Assembly (NCBI RefSeq): GCF_000745965.1
Contig: NZ_JQKI01000026.1
Span: 22,037 to 86,036 of the forward strand
Direction: 5' to 3'
From: Edaphobacter aggregans DSM 19364
Lineage (GTDB): Bacteria; Acidobacteriota; Terriglobia; Terriglobales; Acidobacteriaceae
Length of the DNA stretch: 64,000 nt
Under the pieces are notes generated by a model. The model saw only the letters and a program-made list of their open reading frames with translations. It was not told the origin of the DNA and made no database searches. This document shows, in pieces, positions 1-8,578 of the stretch; within the stretch, counting starts at the first letter, position 1, and every line of letters starts with the position of its first letter. Made by a program: the position numbers and the translations under genes.

Positions 1-1
1 G

Positions 2-3000
2 CGCTTTCGCGGCGGCAAGGACGGCGCGGCGAAGTCCCTCAAGAGCTACTTCCTCGCCGACCGCAGCGTTCCCTGGTGGGCCATCGCGCTCTCCATCGTC
101 TCCGCCGAGACCAGCACCCTCACCATCATCAGCGTCCCCGGCGTGGCCTTCACCGGCGACTTCGGCTTCCTCCAGATCGTCCTCGGCTACATGATCGGCC
201 GCATCGTCGTAGCGATGCTCTTTCTGCCGCGCTACTTCCAGGGCGAGATGCTCACCGCCTACCAGCTCATCGACCAGCGCTTCGGCGGAACGCTCCACAA
301 GACCACCGCCGGCCTCTTCCTCATCACCCGCGCCGCCGCCGAAGGAGTCCGCGTCTTCGCCGTCTCCATCGTCGTGGCTATCGCCATCGGCACCGGCGAC
401 GTGCTCTCCATCGCCATCATCACCGCGCTCACGCTGCTCTACACCTTCGAAGGCGGCATGACCGCCGTCATCTGGACCGACGTCGTCCAGATGCTGCTCT
501 ACATCGCCGGTACGATCGTCGCCATCATCACGCTCGGAACCCACGTCCCCGGCGGCTGGCAGCACATCCACACCGTAGCCTCCGCCGCAGGCAAGTTCCG
601 CATCTTCGACTTCGCCCTCAACCTCTCCCAGACCTACACCTTCTGGGCCGGAGTGCTCGGCGGAACCTTCCTCACCATGGCCTCGCACGGCACCGACCAG
701 CTCATGGTGCAGCGCCTGCTGGCCGGTCGCAACCTCTCCGAGTCGCGCCTCGCCCTGCTCTCCTCCGGAGCCGTCATCCTCCTGCAATTCACGCTCTTCC
801 TCCTGATCGGCGCCGGCCTCTGGATCTTCTACGGCGGCGCGCTCACCAGCGGCCTCACTCCCGACCGCCTCTTCCCTGCCTTCATCGTCAACGAGATGCC
901 CATCGGCATCGCCGGCCTGCTCATCGCCGCCATCCTCGCTGCCGCGATGTCGAACCTCTCCGCCGCGCTCAACTCACTTTCCTCCACCACCGTCGTCGAC
1001 TTCTACATGCACTGGCGCCCCAACGCCGACGAACGCGAACGCATGATGATCTCGCGCTCCTCCACCGTCCTCTGGGCGCTCGTCCTCTTCGCCATCGCCG
1101 TCTACAGCATCCAGGCCGGCGGCAAGGGCCACGTCGTCGAGATCGGCCTCTCCATCGCCTCCGTAGCCTACGGCGCTCTCCTCGGAGTCTTCCTCCTCGG
1201 AACACTCACGCGCACTGCCACCGAACGGGGAGCCATCGCGGGCCTGGTCGTCGGCTTCGCCCTCAACATAGCGCTCTGGCTACAACCCGCGCCCATCCAT
1301 CTCACGAACGTCCCCCTCTTCGGCGACACCACGCTGCCGCGCGTCGCCTGGACCTGGTACGTCCTCATCGGAGCCGCCGTAACCTTCCTCGTCGGCTACC
1401 TCGCCAGCAAAGTCTTTCCCAAGCCGCGCACGCCCGCTGGCGAAAAGGCCGTCATCGCCTCAGCACTCCTCGCCTGCCTCACCCTCGCCCCGTTGGCATC
1501 AGCACAAAGCCTCGTGGATGGTACTTCGAGGTATCCCGAGGCTTCAGCACAGAGCCTCGCGGAAGGAGCTTCTAGGTACCCCAAGGCTTCAGCCTTGGGC
1601 ATCTCAGTCGCCGTAAATGAAAAGGGGCTTGAGCCCCTGGGGCATAGCTGGGTGCCCCATCTTCGCGACGGTCTCATCGTCGCTAAGGTGGGTTCGCAGG
1701 ATTCAAAAGCCGCCCCAGACTTCTCACAAGTCTCCACGCTCATCAACGAAGCCATCGCACAGCACAAACTTCCCGGAGCCGTCGTCGTCATCGGCCACAA
1801 CGGCAAGGTCGTCTTTCACGAGGCCTACGGCAACCGCAAGGTCGCCGGCGAACTCAGCCCCGACGGCTCCACCGCCGCCGAGCCCATGACCGAGGACACC
1901 ATCTTCGACATGGCCTCGCTCACTAAGTGCCTCGTCACCGCCACCGCGATGATGCAGCTCTACGAGCAGGGCAAGTTCCAGTTCGACGACCCTGTCGTGA
2001 AGTATCTCCCTGAGTTCGCCGCCAACGGCAAGGACAAGGTCACCATCCGCGAACTCCTGACGCACTACTCCGGCCTCCCGCCCGACGTCTCACTCAAAGA
2101 CCCCTGGGGCCTCGCCGCGCCCGACAAGGCCGAAGGCATCAAGCGCGCGATGGAGTCAAAGCTCGACAATCCTCCGGGAACAAAGTTCGTCTACTCCGAC
2201 ATCAACTTCATCACCCTCGGTGCGCTAGTCGAAAAAATCAGCGGTGAAACTCTCGGTGTCTATGCCAAGAACCATATCTTTGCACCGCTGGGGATGACGG
2301 AAACGATTTTTCACCCGATCTATGGATACTGCGGGCCGAACCTCAGCTTCTCGCCTCCCCCGTACGGCCATACCGAAATGGAGGTAAAGCCACTTCCACC
2401 TCCTCGCTGCAGCATGAGTGCGAACTCTCAACAGATTGTTTGGATTCTGGCGAAAAACCCGCGTGTCGCCCCCACCGCCCACGACGACGAGTCCAAAGAC
2501 AACCCCTCCGCTAACCCCGACTACGACCATCTCCTCCGCGGCACCGTCCACGACCCCACGACGCGCCGCATGGGCGGAGTCGCCGGCCACGCCGGAGTCT
2601 TCTCCACCGCGCACGACATCTCGCTCTACGCGCAGGCGCTGCTCGACAAGCTCACCCGCAACACCGGCCCATTCCCGCTCAAGCAGTTCACCCTGCAGCT
2701 GATGACGAAGCCCGAGCAGCCCGCCACCGCCCAGGACGGCGCAACCATCTTCACCCCCGACCTCCAGCCCACCAAGGGCGTCGCCACACGCGGCTTCGGC
2801 TGGGACATCAACTCCGCCTTCTCGCGCCCGCGCGGCAGCATCTTCCCCATCGGTAGCTTCGGCCACACCGGCTTCACCGGCACCAGCCTCTGGATCGACC
2901 CACAATCCGACACCTACGTCGTCCTCCTCTCGAACGCCGTCCACCCTCGCGGCAACACGCCTATCTCCGCGCTGCGAGGACAGGTCGCAACGGCCGCCGC

Positions 3001-4390
3001 CCAGTCCCTCGGACTTCATCAGGCCCTGGCCAAAGAACCAGACACACCTGGCGGATGCATCGTGTCCAACGGCGCGTCCGGACCCTGTTTCCCTGAATCG
3101 GTGGGCACATACCGCAGTCCCGCGTCCACAGGCCTCATTTCACAGGCGGGCGCGACCCTCACCGGCATCGACGTCCTCGAATCCACCCGCTACGCCGCCC
3201 TCGCCGAAGCCGCAAAACGTCACAACAATCACCTCCGCCTCGGCATTCTCACCAACCAGTCCGGCCTCGACTCCCACGGCCACCGCACCATCGACCTCCT
3301 CGCCACCGAAGCCACAAAGGCCGTCCCCGGCCTGGAGCTAAAAGCCATCTTCTCCCCCGAGCACGGCCTCTTCGGCACCAAGGACGAGGCCGGCATCTCC
3401 GGCGAAGTCGACCCCGCCACCCACATCTCCGTCACCTCGCTCTACGGCACCACTCCCGAGTCGCGTCACCCCACGCACGGCCAGCTCAAAGACCTCGACG
3501 CCGTCATCGTCGACCTCCAGGACGCCGGCGTCCGCTTCTACACCTACGAGGCCCAGACCGGATACTTCGTCGAGGCCGCCGCCGCCGAAAAGCGCCTCGG
3601 CCATCAGCTCGAGATCATCGTCCTCGACCGCCCCAACATCATCGGCGGCCTCGCCGTCCAGGGCCCCGTCTCGGACGAGGGCCACGACTCCTACACCAAC
3701 TACATGCCCCTGCCCATCCGCCACGGCATGACGCTCGGCGAGCTCGCCCGCTACATCAACGGCGAGCGCCGCCTGCCCTCCTCCACCTCACCCAACATAC
3801 GCGAGCCCCTCGGCGCGCCCGTCACCGTCATCACCATGCAGAACTGGCAGCGCAGCATGTACTTCGACCAGACCGGCCTGCCCTGGACCAACCCTAGCCC
3901 CAATCTGCGCTCCGTCACCGCCGCCACGCTCTACCCCGGCGTCGCTCTGCTCGAGTCCACCAATGTCTCCGTCGGTCGCGGCACCGCCGCGCCTTTCGAG
4001 AACATCGCCGCGCCCTACTTCGACACCCCCGCGCTCGCCTCCGCGCTCAACGCCCGCAAGATCCCCGGCGTCACCTTCTCCTCCTCCACCCTTACCATCG
4101 CCGAGGACGCCAACCACTACCCCTACCACGGCCAGACCATCCCCGCCGTCCACATCTCCCTCACCGACCGCAACGCCCTCGACTCCCCCGAGCTCGGCAT
4201 CGAGCTGCTCTTCGCCATCCAGCGGCTCTATCCCAAGCAGTTCAATCTCGACCGCGCCGCCCGCCTCCTCGTCAGCATCAACACCCTTCTGTCGCTCAAG
4301 AACGGCGACGACCCGCGCACCATCGTAAAGTCATGGCAGCCCGACCTCGACGCCTTCAAACAGCGACGCACCCCTTACCTGCTCTACTGA
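2..4390 (+). CDS. Sodium:solute symporter / serine hydrolase / NamZ (DUF1343) fusion, 5'-truncated
   Basis: One uninterrupted frame runs from the window edge to a TAA-less end at TGA 4388-4390; the true start lies upstream. Part 1 (to about nt 1430) is a multi-helix SSS-family sodium symporter. A hydrophobic stretch ending in A-S-A (nt about 1450-1505) resembles a signal peptide and could act as a last helix that sends the rest to the periplasm. Part 2 (about 1720-3030) is a class C beta-lactamase-like serine hydrolase: S-L-T-K near 1915, Y-S-D near 2200, H-T-G near 2863. Part 3 (about 3170-4387) matches exo-beta-N-acetylmuramidase NamZ: SPEHGLFG, DLQDAGVRFYTYE and LDRPN motifs. Hydrolase-NamZ pairs act in peptidoglycan fragment recycling, so import of a released sugar by the symporter is a reasonable inference. 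No usable start codon precedes the signal-like segment in this frame, so a fusion is favoured over two genes. Confidence 0.82.
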   Translation, partial: RFRGGKDGAAKSLKSYFLADRSVPWWAIALSIVSAETSTLTIISVPGVAFTGDFGFLQIVLGYMIGRIVVAMLFLPRYFQGEMLTAYQLIDQRFGGTLHKTTAGLFLITRAAAEGVRVFAVSIVVAIAIGTGDVLSIAIITALTLLYTFEGGMTAVIWTDVVQMLLYIAGTIVAIITLGTHVPGGWQHIHTVASAAGKFRIFDFALNLSQTYTFWAGVLGGTFLTMASHGTDQLMVQRLLAGRNLSESRLALLSSGAVILLQFTLFLLIGAGLWIFYGGALTSGLTPDRLFPAFIVNEMPIGIAGLLIAAILAAAMSNLSAALNSLSSTTVVDFYMHWRPNADERERMMISRSSTVLWALVLFAIAVYSIQAGGKGHVVEIGLSIASVAYGALLGVFLLGTLTRTATERGAIAGLVVGFALNIALWLQPAPIHLTNVPLFGDTTLPRVAWTWYVLIGAAVTFLVGYLASKVFPKPRTPAGEKAVIASALLACLTLAPLASAQSLVDGTSRYPEASAQSLAEGASRYPKASALGISVAVNEKGLEPLGHSWVPHLRDGLIVAKVGSQDSKAAPDFSQVSTLINEAIAQHKLPGAVVVIGHNGKVVFHEAYGNRKVAGELSPDGSTAAEPMTEDTIFDMASLTKCLVTATAMMQLYEQGKFQFDDPVVKYLPEFAANGKDKVTIRELLTHYSGLPPDVSLKDPWGLAAPDKAEGIKRAMESKLDNPPGTKFVYSDINFITLGALVEKISGETLGVYAKNHIFAPLGMTETIFHPIYGYCGPNLSFSPPPYGHTEMEVKPLPPPRCSMSANSQQIVWILAKNPRVAPTAHDDESKDNPSANPDYDHLLRGTVHDPTTRRMGGVAGHAGVFSTAHDISLYAQALLDKLTRNTGPFPLKQFTLQLMTKPEQPATAQDGATIFTPDLQPTKGVATRGFGWDINSAFSRPRGSIFPIGSFGHTGFTGTSLWIDPQSDTYVVLLSNAVHPRGNTPISALRGQVATAAAQSLGLHQALAKEPDTPGGCIVSNGASGPCFPESVGTYRSPASTGLISQAGATLTGIDVLESTRYAALAEAAKRHNNHLRLGILTNQSGLDSHGHRTIDLLATEATKAVPGLELKAIFSPEHGLFGTKDEAGISGEVDPATHISVTSLYGTTPESRHPTHGQLKDLDAVIVDLQDAGVRFYTYEAQTGYFVEAAAAEKRLGHQLEIIVLDRPNIIGGLAVQGPVSDEGHDSYTNYMPLPIRHGMTLGELARYINGERRLPSSTSPNIREPLGAPVTVITMQNWQRSMYFDQTGLPWTNPSPNLRSVTAATLYPGVALLESTNVSVGRGTAAPFENIAAPYFDTPALASALNARKIPGVTFSSSTLTIAEDANHYPYHGQTIPAVHISLTDRNALDSPELGIELLFAIQRLYPKQFNLDRAARLLVSINTLLSLKNGDDPRTIVKSWQPDLDAFKQRRTPYLLY
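1499..1660 (+). repeat. In-frame 45-nt tandem units and palindromes inside the fusion gene
   Basis: Two 45-nt units (1499-1543 and 1544-1588) begin TCAGCAC and end GGCT; a third unit starts at 1589 and diverges. Each is 15 codons, giving related peptides with an S-R-Y-P core. The junction holds a palindrome with 9-bp arms (1580-1588 and 1591-1599), followed by 6-bp arms at 1624-1629 and 1632-1637. The same style of palindrome (CCAGGGC-ttta-GCCCTGG) occurs between genes at 7326-7343. I infer that a REP-like intergenic repeat became coding linker. Confidence 0.75.
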
Positions 4391-4518
4391 CCGCCCCGCG
4401 CCAAGAGTACCCACCTCGCTAACTTGTGCGCACAAATTCACGACACCGTGCGTATTCCTGCATCAAAATAGAGGGACCTCCTTCGATAGAAGGATCTGTT
4501 TCCCGAGAGGGGATCCTC

Positions 4519-5193
4519 ATGCCGCGCATCAACTTCCAACAGCAGCTCATCGCCCTCAAAGACAAGCTCCTCGCCATGGCTGCGCTCTCGCAGCAGGCGC
4601 TCTCGCTCGCCCTTGAGGCCTATCTCACCGGAAATCTCGGCCTCTGCGAGCACGTCAAGGAGATCGAGGCCGCCATCAATGCCGCCGAGACCAACGTCGA
4701 TGAGTTCGCCTACGACCTCCTCGCCAAAGAGCAGCCCATGGCCATCGACCTCCGCTTCATCCTCGCCGTCATCAAGATCAACAGCGACCTCGAGCGCATC
4801 GGCGACCAGGCCTCCAACATCGCCCATCGCGCCCAAGCCCTGGCCAGCATCCCCCAGATCGAGCTCCCCATCGACATCCCAGACATGGGCGAGAAGGTCG
4901 GCGTCATGATCCGCTCCGCCATCCAGTCCCTGCTCGAGGCCGACGCCCGCCTCGCCGAACAGGTCCTCGCCATGGACGACGAGATCGACGACCTGAACCG
5001 CATCGTGCAGGACGATATGGTCGATCTCATGCAGCAGCAGCCCGTGATCAGCGAGCAGGCCCTCAACGCCATCCTCGTCTCGCGCAACCTCGAGCGCTGT
5101 GCCGATCACGCGACCAACATCGCCGAGGACGTCATCTTCTGGGTCCGCGGCTCCGACGTGCGCCACAAGTTGTCCCTCGCCCAAGCCGACTAG
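4519..5193 (+). CDS. phoU: Phosphate transport system regulator PhoU
   Basis: A 224-residue all-helical protein made of two PhoU repeats. Each repeat has the metal-binding type motif: DLERIGDQASNIA in the first and NLERCADHATNIAED in the second. PhoU restrains the PhoR/PhoB phosphate response through the Pst transporter. Start chosen at the ATG after the purine-rich GAGAGGGGATC; the frame is open further upstream, but nothing there resembles the family. No pst or pho genes adjoin it here, so it stands alone, which is common outside enterobacteria. Confidence 0.93.
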   Translation: MPRINFQQQLIALKDKLLAMAALSQQALSLALEAYLTGNLGLCEHVKEIEAAINAAETNVDEFAYDLLAKEQPMAIDLRFILAVIKINSDLERIGDQASNIAHRAQALASIPQIELPIDIPDMGEKVGVMIRSAIQSLLEADARLAEQVLAMDDEIDDLNRIVQDDMVDLMQQQPVISEQALNAILVSRNLERCADHATNIAEDVIFWVRGSDVRHKLSLAQAD

Positions 5194-5205
5194 CTCTCAC
5201 AACCC

Positions 5206-5234
5206 TTGACTCGCACTCAGATGCCGTCTAACCT
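5206..5234 (+). promoter_or_regulatory. Candidate sigma70 promoter of the reductase leader
   Basis: TTGACT (5206-5211), 17-bp spacer, TAACCT (5229-5234). A transcript would start near 5241, directly at or next to the ATG at 5242, so the leader ORF would be translated leaderless. Inferred from sequence only. Confidence 0.55.
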
Positions 5235-5241
5235 TGAAGCA

Positions 5242-5328
5242 ATGGCAGTCGACCGCACCTTCGTCACCTCCGTTTGTCGCATGTGTTGTTGCGACCGGGT
5301 GCGCTGTCGCCTTTGCCCCGCTTCGTAG
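5242..5328 (+). CDS. Cysteine-rich leader peptide (attenuator uORF)
   Basis: A 28-codon ORF (ATG to TAG) with six cysteine codons, TGT four times and TGC twice, including three in a row at 5284-5292 and the C-terminal stretch R-C-R-L-C-P-A-S. No Shine-Dalgarno is visible, and the predicted transcription start falls on the ATG. It lies 105 nt before the reductase gene, with an intrinsic terminator in between. Leaderless polycysteine uORFs that sense Cys-tRNA are known upstream of sulfur-assimilation genes in mycobacteria; by analogy, ribosome stalling at the Cys codons under cysteine shortage would favour read-through. The function is inferred, but composition, position and terminator agree. 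Confidence 0.7.
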   Translation: MAVDRTFVTSVCRMCCCDRVRCRLCPAS

Positions 5329-5376
5329 ACTCGAACACCTTCGAGCTACCGAGCACCACAAGCAAAGCCGCCATCG

Positions 5377-5401
5377 CCCACTCACTCCGAGTGGGATTTT
5401 T
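5377..5401 (+). terminator. Intrinsic terminator in the reductase leader (attenuator)
   Basis: Stem CCCACTC (5377-5383) and GAGTGGG (5389-5395), 5-nt loop, then ATTTTTA. It sits after the Cys-rich uORF and before the reductase ATG at 5434. A smaller hairpin (5330-5335 with 5340-5345) directly follows the uORF stop and could take part in alternative folding. Confidence 0.7.
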
Positions 5402-5433
5402 ATTTCTATCCCCATCCACACCCAAAGGATTCC

Positions 5434-7164
5434 ATGATGTCCACCACCCCGACGCCCCCCGCTCTCAAAGAGACCAAGGCCCAGCGCTCCGAGCGACTCA
5501 AGCTCGCCAAGAACCCCTGGGAGGCCTGGGACGAGGTCCGCGAGTTCGCCCGCAACGGCCGCGACACCGTCCTGCCCGAGTGGACCGGGCTCTACTTCAA
5601 GTGGTGGGGCGTCTATACCCAGGGCGACGGCAAGGGCGTCACCGGCGGAGCCAACGGCGAAGGCAAGGCCACAGAGTACTTCATGATGCGCATCGGCCTT
5701 CCCAACGGCCTGCTCACCTCCCAGCAGACCCGCGTCATCGGCCAGCTCGCCAAAAAGTACGCCAACAATCTCGCCGACATCACCACGCGCCAGAACATCC
5801 AGCTCCACTGGCTCACCCTCTCCGGCCTCGTCGATGTCGTCGACGCCCTCACCGCCGTCGGCCTCTCGCCCAAGGGAGCCTGCGGCGACGTCGTCCGCAA
5901 CGTCACCGGCTGCCCACTCGCAGGCCTCGACCACGAGGAGATCATCGACGCCTCGCCTCTCGCCGTCGAGATCGCGCACCACCTCACCGCCAACCCCGAG
6001 TTCTACAACCTGCCCCGCAAGTTCAAGATCTCCGTCACCGGCTGCCCCGTCTGGTGCACCTATCCTGAGATCAACGACGTCGCCCTCACCGCCATCAAGC
6101 GCACCGTCGACGGAGTCGAAGAGATCGGCTACACCCTGCGCGTCGGCGGCGGCCTCTCGACCGAGCCCCACATCTCCGAGCGCATCCCCGCCTTCATCCC
6201 GCAGGACAAAGCCCTCGAGGTCGTCACCGCCGTCGTCCGCATCTTCCGCGAGCAGACCGACCTTCGCGAGAACCGCGCCCGCGCCCGCATCAAGTACCTC
6301 TTCATGCGCCACGGCTGGACCGCCGAGTCCATGCTCGCCGCCATCGAAGAAAAGCTCGGCTACAAGCTCGACCCCAATCCCGTCTCCGCCGACAACCCGC
6401 CCGCCGACATCTACCGCGACCACATCGGCATCCGCCCGCAGCGCCAGCCCGGCCTGAGCAGTGTCGGAGCCTCGGTGCTCAACGGCCGTCTCTCGGGCGA
6501 CCAGCTCATCCGGCTCGCCGACCTCGCCGACAAGTACGGCAACGGCAGCCTCCGCGCCACCATCGGCCAGAACATCCTCATCGTCAACGTGCCCGACCGC
6601 GAGACCGCCGGCCTCGTCGTCGAGCTCAACACCCTCGGCCTCAACGTCGACGTCTCCCCCTTCTGGCGCGGAGCCATCGCCTGCACCGGAACCGAGTTCT
6701 GCAAGCTCGCCATCGCCGAGACCAAGGGCTTCAATACCTGGCTCGTGTCCGAGCTCGAAGAGCGCCTCCCCGGCTTCGACCAGCAGATCCGCCTCCACGT
6801 CACCGGCTGCACCAACTCCTGCGGCCAGCACTGGATCGCCGACATCGGCCTCGAAGGCAAAAAGATCAAGAAGGACGGCCAGCAGGTCGACGCCTTCTTC
6901 TTCTGCGTCGGAGGCTCCATCGGCAAGTACGCCCGGCCCGCGCGCCCACTCGGCTACCGCGCCGCCGCCACCGACGTGCCTGCCGCCATCGAGCGTCTGC
7001 TGAACGGCTACCTCGCCTCACGCACCGAAGGCGAAGACCTCCGCCACTACTTCGACCGCACCGACGACGCAACGCTCCGCGCACAACTCGCAGGCGAAGT
7101 CATCGAACCAGTCGAGCGCGACGCCCCACCCGTAGGTGCAGGCCGCTTCGCCCCGGGCGAATGA
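5434..7164 (+). CDS. Siroheme/[4Fe-4S] sulfite (or nitrite) reductase
   Basis: A 576-residue one-subunit ferredoxin-type sulfite/nitrite reductase with two NIR_SIR half-repeats. Cluster and siroheme cysteines are visible as CTGTEFCKLA and TGCTNSCGQ in the second half; the first half has NVTGCPLAG. It reduces sulfite to sulfide or nitrite to ammonium with six electrons in the cytoplasm. The family cannot be split safely by eye, but the cysteine-rich leader and terminator upstream favour a role in sulfur assimilation. Siroheme synthesis genes lie 1.7 kb downstream. Two ATGs (5434 and 5437) follow AAAGGA; the first is used. A long opposite-strand open frame here is a codon-bias shadow. Confidence 0.9.
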   Translation: MMSTTPTPPALKETKAQRSERLKLAKNPWEAWDEVREFARNGRDTVLPEWTGLYFKWWGVYTQGDGKGVTGGANGEGKATEYFMMRIGLPNGLLTSQQTRVIGQLAKKYANNLADITTRQNIQLHWLTLSGLVDVVDALTAVGLSPKGACGDVVRNVTGCPLAGLDHEEIIDASPLAVEIAHHLTANPEFYNLPRKFKISVTGCPVWCTYPEINDVALTAIKRTVDGVEEIGYTLRVGGGLSTEPHISERIPAFIPQDKALEVVTAVVRIFREQTDLRENRARARIKYLFMRHGWTAESMLAAIEEKLGYKLDPNPVSADNPPADIYRDHIGIRPQRQPGLSSVGASVLNGRLSGDQLIRLADLADKYGNGSLRATIGQNILIVNVPDRETAGLVVELNTLGLNVDVSPFWRGAIACTGTEFCKLAIAETKGFNTWLVSELEERLPGFDQQIRLHVTGCTNSCGQHWIADIGLEGKKIKKDGQQVDAFFFCVGGSIGKYARPARPLGYRAAATDVPAAIERLLNGYLASRTEGEDLRHYFDRTDDATLRAQLAGEVIEPVERDAPPVGAGRFAPGE

Positions 7165-7480
7165 TCCTCTCCTGAAACGAAGTCATTGTGTGGATAGCGA
7201 CCGTTGCTTCTCTTCTGTGGAGCGACAGTTGCTTCTGAGGTAGAGCAAAGCTCAATCCGCATCTCGCATTTGCTTCTGAGGTAGAGCAAGCTCAACCCGC
7301 ATCTTGCATTTGCTTCTGAGGTAGGCCAGGGCTTTAGCCCTGGTCCACGCGCCCCCTCCACCCGTCATTCTGAGCCGAAGGCGAAGAATCCCTGTATTTC
7401 CCCATGCGGCCGACCAGCCAGGGGGCTGTCAGAGGATGCTGAAAAAACTCGCCGCCTTGAAGGGGCGCGCCGCTCTCTGC
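7165..7480. repeat. Intergenic region with about 40-bp tandem repeats and palindromes
   Basis: No gene. Three direct units starting GCTTCTGAGGTAG begin at 7231, 7272 and 7312, spaced 40-41 bp. The third runs into the palindrome 7326-7343. A GTCATTCTGAGCCGAAGG-type segment follows near 7364, a motif of a kind often dispersed in Acidobacteriota genomes. The region separates the reductase from the convergent response regulator. There are no spacers, so it is not a CRISPR. Confidence 0.75.
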
Positions 7481-7954
7481 CTAGTTGATCACTGCAACTC
7501 GATCCTCGACAGGCTGAACGTACTCCGCGACCCGCTTGATCATGTCCGCCGGATGGATCGGCTTGCTCACGATCGTGTAATCCCGTCCCATCTCACGCGC
7601 CTTCACCAGAAGGTCGACCGTCGCGGCCTGTCCGGAAAACAACAGGACCTTGCACGACGGAACCACTCTTTCAACAGTAAGCGCCAGGTCGATACCCGTC
7701 ATCCCAGGCATGATCACATCGGTAATTAAAAGTCTTGGCCGATGCTCGCGAGCCAACTCGAGGGCGCTCTTTCCGGCATACGCAGACTTTGTCCGATAGC
7801 CACTCTTCGAAAGAATCATCGCCAGCGTATCTGCGATGACCGGTTCATCATCGACAACAAGAACATCAAGCCGGCGCTGCCCCTCTCGCACCTCCGAGTC
7901 ATCCAGGGGCACATCTTTGAGCGGAACGATTTGGCTATGGACTATGCGGTTCAT
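7481..7954 (-). CDS. Receiver-only response regulator
   Basis: A 157-residue protein with a single CheY-like receiver from about residue 30 to 145 and no output domain. Acidic pair and phosphorylation site are present: VVDDEP, then the acceptor Asp in ITDVIMPG, Ser in LLFSGQ and Lys in VSKPIHP. The first 28 residues are a non-conserved extension. Such proteins relay phosphate or bind partners; no histidine kinase is in the window. It is divergent from the small gene at 8138. Confidence 0.88.
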   Translation of the reverse strand: MNRIVHSQIVPLKDVPLDDSEVREGQRRLDVLVVDDEPVIADTLAMILSKSGYRTKSAYAGKSALELAREHRPRLLITDVIMPGMTGIDLALTVERVVPSCKVLLFSGQAATVDLLVKAREMGRDYTIVSKPIHPADMIKRVAEYVQPVEDRVAVIN

Positions 7955-8137
7955 TCAAAATAACCTCAGCGACCACCCTATCAAGTACCGCCTGATACGG
8001 GTTAACTCTTTTAAATCTGTCGTTTACAGGAAAGTTTAAGTTCGTCAACCCGACGAGCTTGCGCTGCATCTGAATTGGAGTTACATTGCTGTCACGTTTG
8101 CGTCACGTTAGTGAAAGGATTACGCAAGGAGAACCTT

Positions 8138-8446
8138 ATGGGCGATCACGAAGAAACAGGCCCTAAGCCGATGCGGTTTGAATCCATCCTCCAAGCCCAC
8201 GTCCCCAAAGGACGAGAGGGAAAACACAAGAAGATCATTACCCAGCTCCTGAGCGACATCGGACACCTGCCGGAAGGTTCGGCCCTCAAAATTCCACTCG
8301 TAGAGCTTCCCGACTCCAAAGAAAACATCCGTTCCGCGTTAAGCCGCGCAGGCCGCCAGAAAAACCTCGATCTGGCAACCTCCAGCAATGAGCACCACCT
8401 CTTCGTGTGGAAAAACCCGCCGAGGGACACCTCAACCGACGACTAG
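8138..8446 (+). CDS. Hypothetical protein, 102 aa
   Basis: Small, charged, Lys-rich soluble protein, with an AAGGAGA ribosome site 7 nt before the ATG. It has no signal peptide or membrane segment. The centre (KIPLVELPDSKENIRSALSRA) suggests an alpha/beta fold, followed by basic residues that could contact nucleic acid. Family not recognised. A terminator follows about 100 bp downstream. Confidence 0.7.
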   Translation: MGDHEETGPKPMRFESILQAHVPKGREGKHKKIITQLLSDIGHLPEGSALKIPLVELPDSKENIRSALSRAGRQKNLDLATSSNEHHLFVWKNPPRDTSTDD

Positions 8447-8547
8447 AATATCTGTCAAGAGGCAGGTTGGCGTAAATTAATGTATCCAAAAGAGATAGAG
8501 TTGCCGATCTATTTCCCTCCATTCGGTAAAATAGAAACAGAACCAAA

Positions 8548-8578
8548 GAGAGGCTCCAGGAGGTGGAGCCTCTCTTCA
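8548..8578 (+). terminator. Hairpin terminator after the 102-aa gene
   Basis: Perfect 10-bp stem GAGAGGCTCC (8548-8557) and GGAGCCTCTC (8565-8574) with a 7-nt loop, followed by TTCATTT. The U tract is weak. Confidence 0.6.

Noticed and set aside
5197..6831. 544-codon open frame on the minus strand under the reductase
   Set aside because: Mirror of the reductase codon bias; its translation is low-complexity Asp/Glu/Gly/Val, without motifs. The same holds for other long antisense frames such as 2225-3019 and 23105-25447.
7231..7343. Possible CRISPR array
   Set aside because: Units are adjacent and near-identical without unique spacers, and no cas genes are in the window.
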